Source of the DNA: Synechococcus sp. CBW1002
GTDB taxonomy: Bacteria; Cyanobacteriota; Cyanobacteriia; PCC-6307; Cyanobiaceae
Length of the DNA: 64,000 nt
Direction: 5' to 3'
Assembly (NCBI RefSeq): GCF_015840915.1
Contig: NZ_CP060398.1
Location: forward strand, 744,001 to 808,000
Under the pieces are notes generated by a model. The model ran no database searches. It was not told where the DNA came from and worked only from the letters and a program-made list of their open reading frames with translations. Shown piece by piece: positions 33,166 to 42,775 of this stretch. How positions within the stretch are numbered: position 1 is the stretch's first letter; every line of letters begins with the position of its first letter. Made by a program: the position numbers and the translations under genes.

Positions 33166-36100
33166 TCAGGCCGAACCAGCCGGAACGGTGTTCAGGGCGG
33201 CGAGTGCCGCATCGAAGTCAAAGCGGCGGGCGCAGTGCAGCGCCCGGCGCACCTGATCTCCCAGAGCGGAGGGACCGAGCTGCTCCGCCAGGTCCTCCAA
33301 CGCCTCCCGCGCCTGCGCATCGCTGGCGGCCAGCAAGCTGCAGCAATGCTCCAGCCGTTTCTGCTGGAGAGCGAGAGCGGCAGGGTCCTGCTCCACCCGG
33401 GCCCTTGAGCGGTCCACGGAACCAGAGCCCTCGCACGACCCCTCGCCAGGTTCCAGGGCCTCCAGGCCCGCCAGCACAGGGCGAAGCTGGGCGAGCAACA
33501 CCTGCAGTGCATCCTCAACCTGGGCGCTTTCAGCGTCTGCTTGCTCGGATTGCTCCGATTGCTCGGATAGCTCCGACTGCTCCGAACAGACCGCTTCCAG
33601 GGTCGCGGCCGCCTGCTGCACGCCGCGGGCGCCGATGGTGCCCGCCGTGCCCTTGAGCGTGTGCGCCAGACGGGTGGCCGTGCTGACATCGCCCCCCTGC
33701 CACGCCGCCCGGAACTGGGCCTCGAAGGTCTGCTGCTCGTCGGCAAAACGCCGCAGCAAGCGCCGGTACAGCTGGGCATTGCCCATGGTGCTGGTCATAC
33801 CGGCACGCTGATCAAGGCCCGGCAGAAGCGGAAACTCCGGCGCCCGGGCGGCATCAGGTGGTGATGCTGCAGGAGGCTGAATCCAGCGCGCCAGGGTGCG
33901 GAACATCGCCTCCACATCCAGAGGCTTGACGATGTGATCCACCATGCCCACCGCCAGCACCTTCTCGAGATCCCCCTCCATGGCATTGGCCGTCATCGCG
34001 ATCACAGGCATCGATGCCAGGGCTGAATCGGCCTTGATCGCGCGTGTGGCGGTGTAGCCATCCATCACCGGCATCTGGCAATCCATCAACACGCCGTCGA
34101 AGCGGCGATCGTGCGCCAGCAGATCGAGAGCCTCCTGGCCGTTGCAGGCCGTCTCCACCACCAGGCCGGCCTGGCTCAGCAGCTCGCAGGCCAGTTCCTG
34201 GTTCATGGCGTTGTCTTCCACCAGCAACACCCGGGCGCCGGTCAGCGCCGTGATCGGTTCCGCCGATTGCCGTTCCGCCTCAGAACGGGACGCCTGCGAC
34301 TGGATCTGGAGATGATCCAGGGCTGCGGCGATGGCCTTCAGCAGGGAGTAGGGCGTGGTGGGCTTGGCGATCGCCCCGTGGAACACGAGCCCATCACGCT
34401 CGGCGTCCAGCCAGATATCATCGGCCCCTAAAGCCGTCAGCATCAACAGGCGCGGCTGCGCCTGCAAAGGCAGCGCCCTGATCTCCAGACCCGCCTCCAC
34501 CCCGTTCATCAGCGGCATTCTCCAATCCATCAGCACGAGGGCATAGGGATGGCCTGCAGCATCGGCCTGCCGCACGGCCCGCACCGCCTGCTCACCATCG
34601 CTGGCTTTGTCGACCTCCATGCCGAAGCTGCGGGTCATGGCAACGGTGATCTCGCGGGCAGTGGAGTTGTCGTCCACCACCAGCACACGCACACCGCGCA
34701 ACTCCTCCAAACACAACATCGGATTGGCAGCCCCATAGGGCAGGCCGAAACGAGCACTGAAATGGAACGTGGAGCCCACATTGGGGACACTGTCAACCCA
34801 GATCGAGCCGCCCATCATTTCCGCAATATTCCGGGAAATCGCCAGCCCCAATCCCGTGCCGCCATACTTGCGCGTCACCGAGCTGTCGGCCTGGCTGAAC
34901 GGCTGGAACAAAAGGCCAATCTGTTCTTCTGACAGGCCGATGCCCGTATCCCGCACCAAGAAGTGCAGCATCACGGAATCAACGCCAACGTCCAGTATCT
35001 CCACCTTCACAACAACCTCGCCCTGATCAGAAAACTTCACTGCATTGTCACAGAGATTAATCAACACCTGCGAAAGACGCAGCGGATCACCCAACAGGGA
35101 GTCAGGGGAATCAATCGAATGATCGAAGAGCAGTTCCAGGCCCTTTACTCCAGCCCTCATCCCGATCAAATCCCCTACATAACAAAGCACATTGTCGAGG
35201 GAGAAGTCGGTCGCTTCCATGATCAAACGGCCGGATTCGATCTTGGAAAAGTCAAGGATGTCGTTGATAATACCAAGCAAGTTTTCCGCAGATGTGCGCA
35301 CCTTTGCAGCGTAATTGCCCTGCCTGCGATCGAGATCAGTCTGCTGCAGCAGCCGCGTCATCCCGATAATCACATTCATCGGCGTGCGGATCTCATGGCT
35401 CATGTTGGCCAGGAATTCATTCTTTAAGCGTGTCGCACGAGCCAATTCAGTGTTTGCCTGTACCATTTTTTTGTTTGCCCGCACAAGGCTTGATTGGGCG
35501 CGCCTGGTGCGAGACAACTCTTGCTGAATTCGACTAAACAGATTAGACTGCTGCAGAGCGATACTAATTTGACGGGAGACGGAATCGACAGATTCGATAT
35601 CCTCTTCGCTCCACACCCTCGCTGCCTTGCACTGATGTATGCAAAGAAGTCCCCACAACTGGCCTGAATAAGCAAGGGGAAAAACAGCGTTGGAAACAAT
35701 ACCAAACCTCCCAAGAAGCTCGCGATAACAAGTAGATATATTTGCCGTCCGAACATCATCGACAAAATGGAATCCACCCGACAGGTAACGCTCAACAAGC
35801 TGGGGAGAAAAGCACTTGTCTTCGGCTTCTAAATGAAGGATTGAAGTCACACCAGGAGCTGCCGATGCGGCAACAAATCGGCCCCGCTTGTGGGCGGATC
35901 GAGGAAGAAACTGATAAATTGCAACTCTATCTGCTTTGAGATAATGAAGAATATCGCATGTGGCAGTCTCGAAAATCTGATCAAGCTCAAGGGACTGGTG
36001 AATTCGATGATTAATCTCGCGGAGAAGCCTTTCCTTGCTTGCCAGTTTCTCCAACCTGACCGAATTGACTTGCATCTTGTCTGCCATGCTGTTAAAAGCA

Positions 36101-36309
36101 GCAGAGACAGAAGCGAGCTCATCAGACCCTGTCAGAAAGCTGCGGGAATTGAGCCTACCTTCTCCAAAATCATTACTTGCAGCAACTAGCTTCTGGATTC
36201 GCTTGCTGAGAGTAGACTCGAAATACAGCCACAATAATAGACAGAAAATGACCAATACTATGCTAGAACCAATAGCCCGCTTGAAAGCATTGAGGTGGTC
36301 TGGCTTTTC
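33166..36309 (-). pseudogene. Hybrid histidine kinase with cyanobacteriochrome-type GAF, C-terminal part (split by IS3 element)
   Basis: In order: a membrane span ([20 protein letters not shown]), a HAMP domain, a GAF domain (about 36010-35540), a long coiled coil, HisKA with [14 protein letters not shown] (phospho-His codon at 35395-35397), HATPase ([16 protein letters not shown]), two receivers (LVLMDWRMP and VLMDCQMP aspartates) and an HPt domain ([10 protein letters not shown]). The GAF carries the DXCF motif (DKCF, Cys codon 35812-35814) and a second Cys in STCYRELL (35728-35730), followed by [10 protein letters not shown]. This is the signature of a bilin-binding cyanobacteriochrome, with Tyr where His is usual after the second Cys. 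The N-terminal sensor part lies beyond the IS at 37538-38109. Confidence 0.85.
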
Positions 36310-37537
36310 TGGACAGGCCCCATCGTTAACCTCTGAGGCGGGGTACCGCCCCTGAAAGGGGCTCCCACCGATGAGCAAGCGCCGCACCCACAGCCCCGAG
36401 TTCAAGGCCAGGGTCGCCATGGAGGCGATCAGTGGCCGCAAGACGATCCAGGAGATCGCCGCCGACCACGCCATCCACCCGATCCAGGTGAGCCAGTGGA
36501 AGCGGCAGCTCCTGGACGGTGCCAGCGAGCTCTTCACCCGAGGCAAGAAGACCAAGGACAAGGAGGAGGGGCAGGCCAAGGAGGCGGAGCTGTTCCAGCA
36601 GATCGGACGGCTGCAGATGGAGCTGGAGTGGCTCAAAAAAAAGTCTCAACTGCTCTGATGCCCGTGAACTGCGCAAGCTGGTCGATCACGACCACCCCGA
36701 GCTCAGCATCAGCAGGCAGTGTGCGCTGCTGGGGCTGCCTCGATCCACGCTGTACTACCGGCCGACACCGGTCCGTGTATCGACGCTGCGGATCATGGCC
36801 AGGATCGATGCTCTCTACCTGGAGGATCCCTGCAGCGGCAGCCGCCGGATGGTGGACTATCTGGCCCAAGATGGTATCCCGATCAGCCGAGATCGAGTGC
36901 GAAACCTCATGCGGCGCATGGGATTACGGGCGATCTACCAGAAGCCCCGGACGACGGTTCCAGGTGATCCGTCCGTGCGGTTCCCCTGCCTGGTGGACCT
37001 CACGCAGGTCACGTCGGTGGATCAGGTCTGGGCGACCGACATCACCTACATCCCTCTGCAGAAAGGGTTCCTCTATCTGGTGGCGATCATGGATCTCCAT
37101 TCCAGGCATGTGCTCAGCTGGAGGCTCTCCAACAGCCTTGACACGAAGTTCTGTCTGGAGGCCCTGGAGATGGCCTTGGGAGGCGGCCGTAGGCCAGAGA
37201 TCTTCCACTCCGATCAAGGCTGTCAGTTCACGTCCGCTGACTTTGTGGCCAGACTCAAAGGGGAGCGGATCCAGATCAGCTGGTCCGGCAGAAAGCGGTG
37301 CTACGACAACATCCTTGTTGAACGGCTGTGGAGGACTGTCAAGTACGAGGAGGTCTACCTACGGGCATACAGCGATGGCTGGGACGCTGAAATCAGCCTG
37401 GCCCGCTTCCTGTGGCGGTATTGCCATGTAAGACCTCACAGTTCCCTTGGAGGCAAAACTCCCCACGCGGTCTACACTGAGGCCGAACCATGTTCCACCC
37501 GTCCTGGGTTAACGATGTCAGGGGCCGGAACTGTCCA
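36310..37537. mobile_element. IS3-family insertion sequence
   Basis: 1228 bases with related ends: the left end starts TGGACAGGCCCCATCGTTAACC and the right end, read inward, starts TGGACAG and has GGCCCC and ATCGTTAACC with small insertions. It encodes OrfA and OrfB on the plus strand, against the kinase it interrupts. No direct repeat is visible at the junctions (left flank ends GGCTTTTC, right flank starts ATAAAAGG). Confidence 0.85.
36371..36658 (+). CDS. IS3-family transposase OrfA
   Basis: 95 residues: an N-terminal helix-turn-helix ([37 protein letters not shown]) that binds the element ends, then a charged coiled-coil/leucine zipper ending [12 protein letters not shown]. It stops just after an A8 tract at 36635-36642. 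OrfB begins in the frame one base ahead, so production of the fused transposase needs a frame change at this tract. Confidence 0.9.
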   Translation: MSKRRTHSPEFKARVAMEAISGRKTIQEIAADHAIHPIQVSQWKRQLLDGASELFTRGKKTKDKEEGQAKEAELFQQIGRLQMELEWLKKKSQLL

Positions 37538-37541
37538 ATAA
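36633..37541 (+). CDS. IS3-family transposase OrfB (DDE integrase)
   Basis: The recognisable part starts at [20 protein letters not shown] (36657), continues with [21 protein letters not shown], and has the rve-type catalytic triad: D in [10 protein letters not shown] in FHSDQGCQF and E in [18 protein letters not shown]. The frame shows no own start, so it is expected to be expressed as an OrfA-OrfB fusion. The frame reads through the right inverted repeat and its TAA stop (37539-37541) is partly flanking DNA. All catalytic residues are intact. Confidence 0.85.
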   Translation, partial: SKKSLNCSDARELRKLVDHDHPELSISRQCALLGLPRSTLYYRPTPVRVSTLRIMARIDALYLEDPCSGSRRMVDYLAQDGIPISRDRVRNLMRRMGLRAIYQKPRTTVPGDPSVRFPCLVDLTQVTSVDQVWATDITYIPLQKGFLYLVAIMDLHSRHVLSWRLSNSLDTKFCLEALEMALGGGRRPEIFHSDQGCQFTSADFVARLKGERIQISWSGRKRCYDNILVERLWRTVKYEEVYLRAYSDGWDAEISLARFLWRYCHVRPHSSLGGKTPHAVYTEAEPCSTRPGLTMSGAGTVQ

Positions 37542-38109
37542 AAGGCACCCACCTCACATTGGCAAAAGCCTTCTGATTCAGACCGCTAAGATCATACTCA
37601 ACGAACAGAATTGCTACCCTGGAAGGCTTAATTTCATATTTACCCGACTTTAGCAATACAGGATACAGCGCAATTAGCCGGTCACCATTATCTACTTTCA
37701 ATATTACGCCAGCCAGCGCCTGTCTAATCTTAAGGAATTCAGATTGATACTTAAAAGCCTGTGTATCTCTCATTGCATTGCCTATTTGCCGGTAGTCATT
37801 AGACTGAATAACAGTATTATTCTCGCTGAAAATGATCGCACTTAAGTAGCCCCGGTACGAGCCCAGTCGGCTTACAAGTGCCTCAATCTGACTTTCACTA
37901 TCACTTGATCGATACAGATATTCGATGACTTGGGATACTTGAGCTGTGACCCTCCTGAGATTTGCCTTGGCAGAATTCTCGGCCAAGCGATAAGTCGCAT
38001 TAACCTCAAACAAGAATAATGCTAACCCAGCTAGACTGCCAAACAGCACAAGTGCCGCAGGAATCGCATAACGAAGTGGGGGGGGGTATTTTCTCAGAAT
38101 TCTTTTCAT
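37538..38109 (-). pseudogene. Hybrid histidine kinase, N-terminal sensor part (split by IS3 element)
   Basis: The start MKRILRKYPPPLRYAIPAAL leads into a membrane span (LVLFGSLAGLALFLFEVNATY). An extracytoplasmic domain of about 150 residues with coiled and strand segments (VSQVIEYLYRSSDSESQI, YLSAIIFSENNTVIQSNDYR) follows and breaks at [10 protein letters not shown] where the IS begins. With the fragment at 33166-36309 this made one kinase of over 1200 residues. The ATG at 38109 overlaps the stop of the substrate-binding protein gene by four bases (ATGA), so the two were translationally coupled. Confidence 0.8.
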
Positions 38110-39206
38110 TGACTTGCCTGGGATGACGATGCCCTAACAAATTGATCATCAAGCAAGGCGGAAGGATCAACCCTCTTATCAATCAACCTGTTCTTGATCA
38201 TTAGATCTACAAGTTTATTGATGGATAGCGCCAGATTAGCATTCTTTTGACCGAGAAGAGCTTGATTTTCCTGAAGGGATGGCTGCTTCAGTTTTTGGAA
38301 TGAGTCAAGCAGCTGTGCAGGCCTCACCTGGGTACGCTTAGCCATAAGCTTGGCAGCCAGCAGAGGGTTTCTCTCGAAGTAGCCAAGTGCTTTGAATCGG
38401 CCGTCAACAAGAGCCTGCACAGCTTTGGGATTGCGCGCAATTGCGTCGTCACTAACCACAAGAACGTCAATAATCTCTCCTGGAATCATGCTACTATCAA
38501 ATATCTGTGTGGCTCCCTCTTCCAGGAGTCTTGAGCGCGCTGGCCCGAATGTGACAACTGCATCTATTTCTCGATTTCTAAACGCTTGCTCGTGATCAGC
38601 CAGTTCAAGGGACACGATCTGAACATCCTGAGGATGCAGACCATTCCTCTCCAGTGCTCTGGCAAGTAAAAAGGCTCCAAGAGCTGTTGATTCCACTCCG
38701 ATGCGACGACCCATAAGTGCTTTAACATTTTTAATCTCAGGCTGCCCGAGAATAACGTCACCACCGCTGGAGAAGTCCATCACAGCAATGATTTTGATGT
38801 TTGCTTGGGTAGCGGCAAGGTCGAGAACCTGATCAATAGAGAGCCCTGCGCCATCGATCTCACTGTTTCGATAAGCCTTGACTTGTTCGGTTCCTGATGG
38901 ATAGTCAAAAAGTCGAATCGGCTTATCTTTGTAATAGCCAAGCTCCCTAGCAAGGTAGAGAGTCTCATAGCCTGGCCAGAGGTTGGCGCCAATGCGAAGG
39001 GTCTGCTGAGGCACCACACCGCAACTAACCAGAAAAACCGGCAGGCCTAGAAGAAAGACTTTCAAGAAACATCCGTTCGACCGTTTTGCCAAGAGCGCGG
39101 CGCGACACTCGCGGAAAAAAAACTTAAACAAAAGCGACCCCCTCCATGCAAAACAAAGAAAAGACGATGAAGCTTTGCCGCGGTGCCTTCGAAGCAGGTC
39201 GAGCAA
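38106..39206 (-). CDS. Periplasmic substrate-binding lipoprotein (NMT1/SsuA-type)
   Basis: A lipoprotein signal (FLKVFLLGLPVFLVSCG) gives a membrane-anchored mature protein starting at the cysteine. The rest has the type 2 periplasmic-binding fold of the NMT1/THI5/SsuA group: LRIGANLWPGYETLYLAREL, VKALMGRRIGVESTALGAFL, and HEQAFRNREIDAVVTFGP. There are no ABC permease or ATPase genes nearby, so it probably presents a ligand to the adjacent kinase instead of importing it. The TTG at 39206 is the longest start; a TTG at 39092 (MAKRSNG) gives a more normal signal peptide. Confidence 0.8.
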   Translation of the reverse strand: MLDLLRRHRGKASSSFLCFAWRGSLLFKFFFRECRAALLAKRSNGCFLKVFLLGLPVFLVSCGVVPQQTLRIGANLWPGYETLYLARELGYYKDKPIRLFDYPSGTEQVKAYRNSEIDGAGLSIDQVLDLAATQANIKIIAVMDFSSGGDVILGQPEIKNVKALMGRRIGVESTALGAFLLARALERNGLHPQDVQIVSLELADHEQAFRNREIDAVVTFGPARSRLLEEGATQIFDSSMIPGEIIDVLVVSDDAIARNPKAVQALVDGRFKALGYFERNPLLAAKLMAKRTQVRPAQLLDSFQKLKQPSLQENQALLGQKNANLALSINKLVDLMIKNRLIDKRVDPSALLDDQFVRASSSQASQ

Positions 39207-39233
39207 ACGAGAGCATCTGAATCCGCATAGTGC

Positions 39234-39836
39234 TCAGCCCAGCATGGGCGGCTCCCCCTGCATCATTCGGATCACACGCTCCTTCTCGAGAAGGTCTTGG
39301 TCGGTATCGCTGTAGCGCCGCGCGATCTCCTGGAAATCCTCTTGAATCGCATCACAGGCGTCAACCACATCGGGATCGAAATGGCTACCGCGGCCTTCAT
39401 GCAGGGCCTGCATGGCTTGCGCATGCGACATGGCCTGTTTGTAGACACGTCGACTGATCAGGGCGTCGTAGAAATCGGCCACAGCCATCAAACGAGCGGA
39501 GACTGGAATCGCATCCCCCGCCAATCCGAGGGGATAGCCCGTGCCATCCCACTTCTCGTGGTGGCTGTAGGCGATCTCCTTGGCATAAAGCAGGAAATCT
39601 ACTTTGAGGTCGAGTTGATTTTCTGCCGATTCAATCGCAGCCAAGCCAAGGGTAGTATGGGATTTCATCACCTCAAACTCCTCCTGCGTCAGGCGACCCG
39701 GCTTGAGCAGGATGCGATCCGGAATTCCCACTTTGCCGATGTCATGTAGCGGTGCGCTGCGGTAGAGCAGATCAATCGTCAGGTCGTTGTCAAGCACGGC
39801 ACGGAAGCGCTCATGGTGGCGCAGCCTGAGAGCTAG
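39234..39836 (-). pseudogene. REC-HD-GYP phosphodiesterase, C-terminal part (split by two IS elements)
   Basis: This piece starts in mid-domain (LALRLRHHERFRAVLDNDL) and holds the catalytic motifs of a c-di-GMP phosphodiesterase: HDIGKVGIPD, the HHEKWDGTGYP signature and VADFYDAL. The N-terminal receiver and the first part of the HD-GYP domain lie at 42776-43375. Removing 39837-42772 with one CTAG retained restores the frame exactly (R-A-L-A-L-R). The 3' end is 28 bases ahead of the substrate-binding protein gene. Confidence 0.9.
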
Positions 39837-41626
39837 GAGTTTGTTGCCAATAGAGCAGCGAGCCCCTGGTCACGACGAATCCCGGTGAGGTGAGCTCTGA
39901 GGTCTACCTCTCCCGCTGAGCTGGTTCATTGGGGCGAGGTTGACTCAGCCCTGGCGGCATTGCCAGGGTCTCTACCCCTCATCCCGTCGCTGCTGCCCAG
40001 AGCTGCTGCTGTGATCGCCTGTACCGGAACAACTTGAGCAGGTTGTGGGTGGCAGCGATCAGATGCCATTCACCATCGACCTTCTCCAGGCCCCGCAAGA
40101 GAAACCGCCGCAGGCCCCGGCCTTCCTTGATCTGGCCGTTCACCGGCTCCACGATCGCTTTGCGCTGGGCGTAGATCCTGGATCCCTTCTTGCTTCTGAT
40201 CTTGCGGGCCATGCGGGTTCTGGCGTCGGCATCTCTGGGCAGCGGTCCTCGCTGTGGCGGTGGCGGCTTCCCATGCGGCAGACGGCCGGTGGCGATGTAG
40301 GCGTCAATGCCAAGGTCCTCACAGTGACCTGCGTTGTCGTCGCTCCAGTAGCCCGCATCCATCGTCATCACGTCCGGCAGTTCACCGGCGCTGGCGGCGA
40401 TCCGCTCCAGCATGGGCTCCAGGTGCTCCACGTCCGGTGGCTGGTTGCTGACGCCCACCGCCACGATCACCTGGTGGTCACTGTCGACCGCCAGCTGGCA
40501 GTTGTAGCCCTGCAGGTAGGTGCCGCCGGACTGCATGAGGTGGCTGTCGGAATCTGTGAAATTCCGTTGGGTCTTGGCCGTCGGTGTGCCGTCAGCCTTT
40601 CTCGCCAGACCACGCCTGGGCATCGCGTCAGAGGCGAGTGGCTCCAGATCTGGTGGCTCGAGGCCAGCGCTCTCGGCGGCCTCGATGGCTTTGTCCCCCG
40701 CCGCTGCTGCCTTTGCCGCTGCGGCTTCCGCTTTCCTGTTCAGCTCGGCCTGCTCAGGGGCCGATCCATCCGATTCCTCGGCTGCGGTCGCTTTGGCTCT
40801 GGCCTTCTCGGCTTCCTCCTGCCGCTGCCGCGCTGCAGCTGCAGCGGTTTCCGCCTCCATCTCCTTGCGGGCCTGACGGATTTTTGCGAGGCGGCCCTGC
40901 TTGTGGCGCAGCTCATCGGGAAGTTCACTGCCCAGGTTTCCTTTGCCGTAGCGCCGGTCTTCCTGGGCATCCAGGATCTCGGCCTTGCGGATCAAGGCGT
41001 TGATTTCCTTCTGGAGCTCCTTCTCCGCCCTGAGCATCCGCTCGTGGCTCATCGCCTTGTGCTTGGAGGCATTGGCCTGCACCTTGGTGCCATCGAGGGC
41101 CACATGGCCCAGGCTCACCATCCCCGCCTTCTGGCACAGGCGCAGGATCTGAATAAACAGGCCCTTGAGGGCATCAAGGTTGCGCCGGCGGAACTCGCTG
41201 ATTCGGCTGTGGTCCGGCTGCTGGTTGCCGGTCAGCACGCGGAATGCCAGATCCTCGTAGCAGGCCCGCTCGATCTTCCTGGAGGAGACGATGCCCACGC
41301 AGTAGGCGTAAAGCAGCAGCATCGTCATCATGCGTGGATCGAATCCCTTCTCTCCGCGGGGGTCCTTGGCCTGAGCGGGTACGAGGATCGCGGAGAGATC
41401 CAGCTCATCCACCAGGTCCAGCAGGAAATACACCTGGTGGTCTTCTGAGAGCCACTCACGCGGTGACGGCGGCAGCAGGGTGGCCTGCTGCGGCTGCCAG
41501 GGGCGAAAGGTCTTGCGCTTCTGCATGCCCGAGTGTATCGCCCAGATCCATTGCAGTCACTGGGATCTGGGCAGATTGATGGGCGGCTGTGGAGAGACTG
41601 GGTGCTGATCTATGCGCGACAGGCTC
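39837..41626. mobile_element. IS1182-family insertion sequence
   Basis: 1790 bases bounded on both sides by CTAG (39833-39836 and 41627-41630). Its ends are imperfect inverted repeats: GAGTTTGTTGCC...ATAGA on the left, and GAGCCTGTCGC...ATAGA reading inward from the right, 16 of the first 22 positions alike. One transposase gene on the minus strand. Confidence 0.85.
39979..41526 (-). CDS. IS1182-family transposase
   Basis: 515 residues. The N-terminal FLLDLVDELDLSAIL and KGFDPRMMTMLLLYAYC, VALDGTKVQANASKHKAM (first catalytic Asp), a long Ala/Glu/Lys-rich insertion, VMTMDAGYWSDDN (second Asp), and the C-terminal YAQRKAIVEPVNGQIKE...RRFLLRG (catalytic Glu) are the family pattern. No stops or frameshifts, so the element may be active. 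Confidence 0.9.
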   Translation of the reverse strand: MQKRKTFRPWQPQQATLLPPSPREWLSEDHQVYFLLDLVDELDLSAILVPAQAKDPRGEKGFDPRMMTMLLLYAYCVGIVSSRKIERACYEDLAFRVLTGNQQPDHSRISEFRRRNLDALKGLFIQILRLCQKAGMVSLGHVALDGTKVQANASKHKAMSHERMLRAEKELQKEINALIRKAEILDAQEDRRYGKGNLGSELPDELRHKQGRLAKIRQARKEMEAETAAAAARQRQEEAEKARAKATAAEESDGSAPEQAELNRKAEAAAAKAAAAGDKAIEAAESAGLEPPDLEPLASDAMPRRGLARKADGTPTAKTQRNFTDSDSHLMQSGGTYLQGYNCQLAVDSDHQVIVAVGVSNQPPDVEHLEPMLERIAASAGELPDVMTMDAGYWSDDNAGHCEDLGIDAYIATGRLPHGKPPPPQRGPLPRDADARTRMARKIRSKKGSRIYAQRKAIVEPVNGQIKEGRGLRRFLLRGLEKVDGEWHLIAATHNLLKLFRYRRSQQQLWAAATG

Positions 41627-42718
41627 CTAGTGTGCCGTCCCGGAGATCTGCGAGCAAAGTCGCTGGAGCTTCTCCAGGATTGAATCCGCTGTGGCCGTCC
41701 AGTTGAACGGCGCCTTGGTCTTGTTGTAGGCCGCCACGAATTGCTCGATCTTGGAGATCAACTCCTTGACGCTGGAGAAGCTGCCGCGTCGGATCGCCCG
41801 CTGGGTGATGATCCCAAACCAACGCTCCACCTGGTTGATCCAGGAGGCGTAGGTCGGTGTGTAGTGCACGTGGAAGCGGGGCCGCTGCGCCAGCCAGGCC
41901 CTCACCTTGGCGTGCTTGTGGGTGCAGTAGTTGTCGACGATCAAGTGGACATCAAGCTCCTCGGGGACCGACTTCTCGATCTGGCGCAGGAACCCCAGGA
42001 ACTCCTGGTGCCGATGGCGGGGCTTGCATTGGGTGATCACCTCGCCTGTTGCCACATCCAGAGCAGCGAACAGCGTGGTGGTGCCGTGGCGGATGTAGTC
42101 GTGGGTGACGCCCTCCACGTAACCCAGGCCCATGGGCAACAGCGGCTGGGTGCGGTCCAGTGCCTGGATCTGCGTCTTCTCGTCGACGCAGAGCACCATC
42201 GCCTTATCCGGAGGGTTCAGGTACAGGCCGACGATGTCGCGGACCTTCTCCACAAAGAACGGGTCGGTGGAGAGCTTGAACGACTTCTGCCGGTGGGGCT
42301 GGACCGAGAAAGTCTGCAGCCAGCGGTGAACGGTGGTTTTGGAGATGCCGGTGGCAGCCGCGAGGGAGCGCGCAGACCACTGGGTGCTGCCATCGGTGGG
42401 CTTGGTCTGCAGTGCCCGGTTGATCACCTCCGCCACCGTGTCGTCCTCGTAGGTGCGAGGCCTACCCGGCCGCAGCTCGTCATGCAGGCCCTCCAGGCCC
42501 AGCTCCCGGTACCGCTTGCGCCACTTGCCAACGGTCATCCCCGTCAGCCCCATCCGTTTGGCGATGGCGGTGTTGGTCTCGCCGGCACCGCAGGCCAGCA
42601 CGATCTGAGCGCGCTGCACGATCGAATGCGGCAACGACCGGGAATTTGCAAGGGCCCGCAACTGCTGAACCTCGTCCTCGCTGAGGACCAGCGGAGGCAT
42701 CGGACGACCAAGCGCCAC
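41627..42718 (-). CDS. IS630-family transposase
   Basis: 363 residues with an N-terminal pair of helix-turn-helix domains ([35 protein letters not shown]) and a DDE domain: [26 protein letters not shown], and [15 protein letters not shown] with the final Glu. The stop TAG is supplied by the CTAG at the junction with the neighbouring IS. Complete, with a catalytic triad. Confidence 0.9.
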   Translation of the reverse strand: MALGRPMPPLVLSEDEVQQLRALANSRSLPHSIVQRAQIVLACGAGETNTAIAKRMGLTGMTVGKWRKRYRELGLEGLHDELRPGRPRTYEDDTVAEVINRALQTKPTDGSTQWSARSLAAATGISKTTVHRWLQTFSVQPHRQKSFKLSTDPFFVEKVRDIVGLYLNPPDKAMVLCVDEKTQIQALDRTQPLLPMGLGYVEGVTHDYIRHGTTTLFAALDVATGEVITQCKPRHRHQEFLGFLRQIEKSVPEELDVHLIVDNYCTHKHAKVRAWLAQRPRFHVHYTPTYASWINQVERWFGIITQRAIRRGSFSSVKELISKIEQFVAAYNKTKAPFNWTATADSILEKLQRLCSQISGTAH

Positions 42719-42771
42719 AAGGCACCTCGGGTGACACTCTCGATTCTAGCTGTTATTTCCGGGACGGCATA
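41631..42771. mobile_element. IS630-family insertion sequence
   Basis: 1141 bases between CTAG at 41627-41630 and CTAG at 42772-42775. The ends are inverted repeats, TGTGCCGTCCCGGAGAT on the left and TATGCCGTCCCGGAAAT inward from the right (15 of 17 alike). IS630 elements insert at TA, which fits the TA inside CTAG. Confidence 0.88.
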
Positions 42772-42775
42772 CTAG

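Noticed and set aside
31778-33256. Plus-strand frame of 492 codons overlapping DUF819
   Set aside because: Shifted-frame shadow with Gly/Arg/Ala/Pro-rich composition.
36310-36636. N-terminal 109 residues of the kinase frame read through the IS3 element
   Set aside because: This is antisense of OrfA; real kinase sequence begins at the IS boundary.
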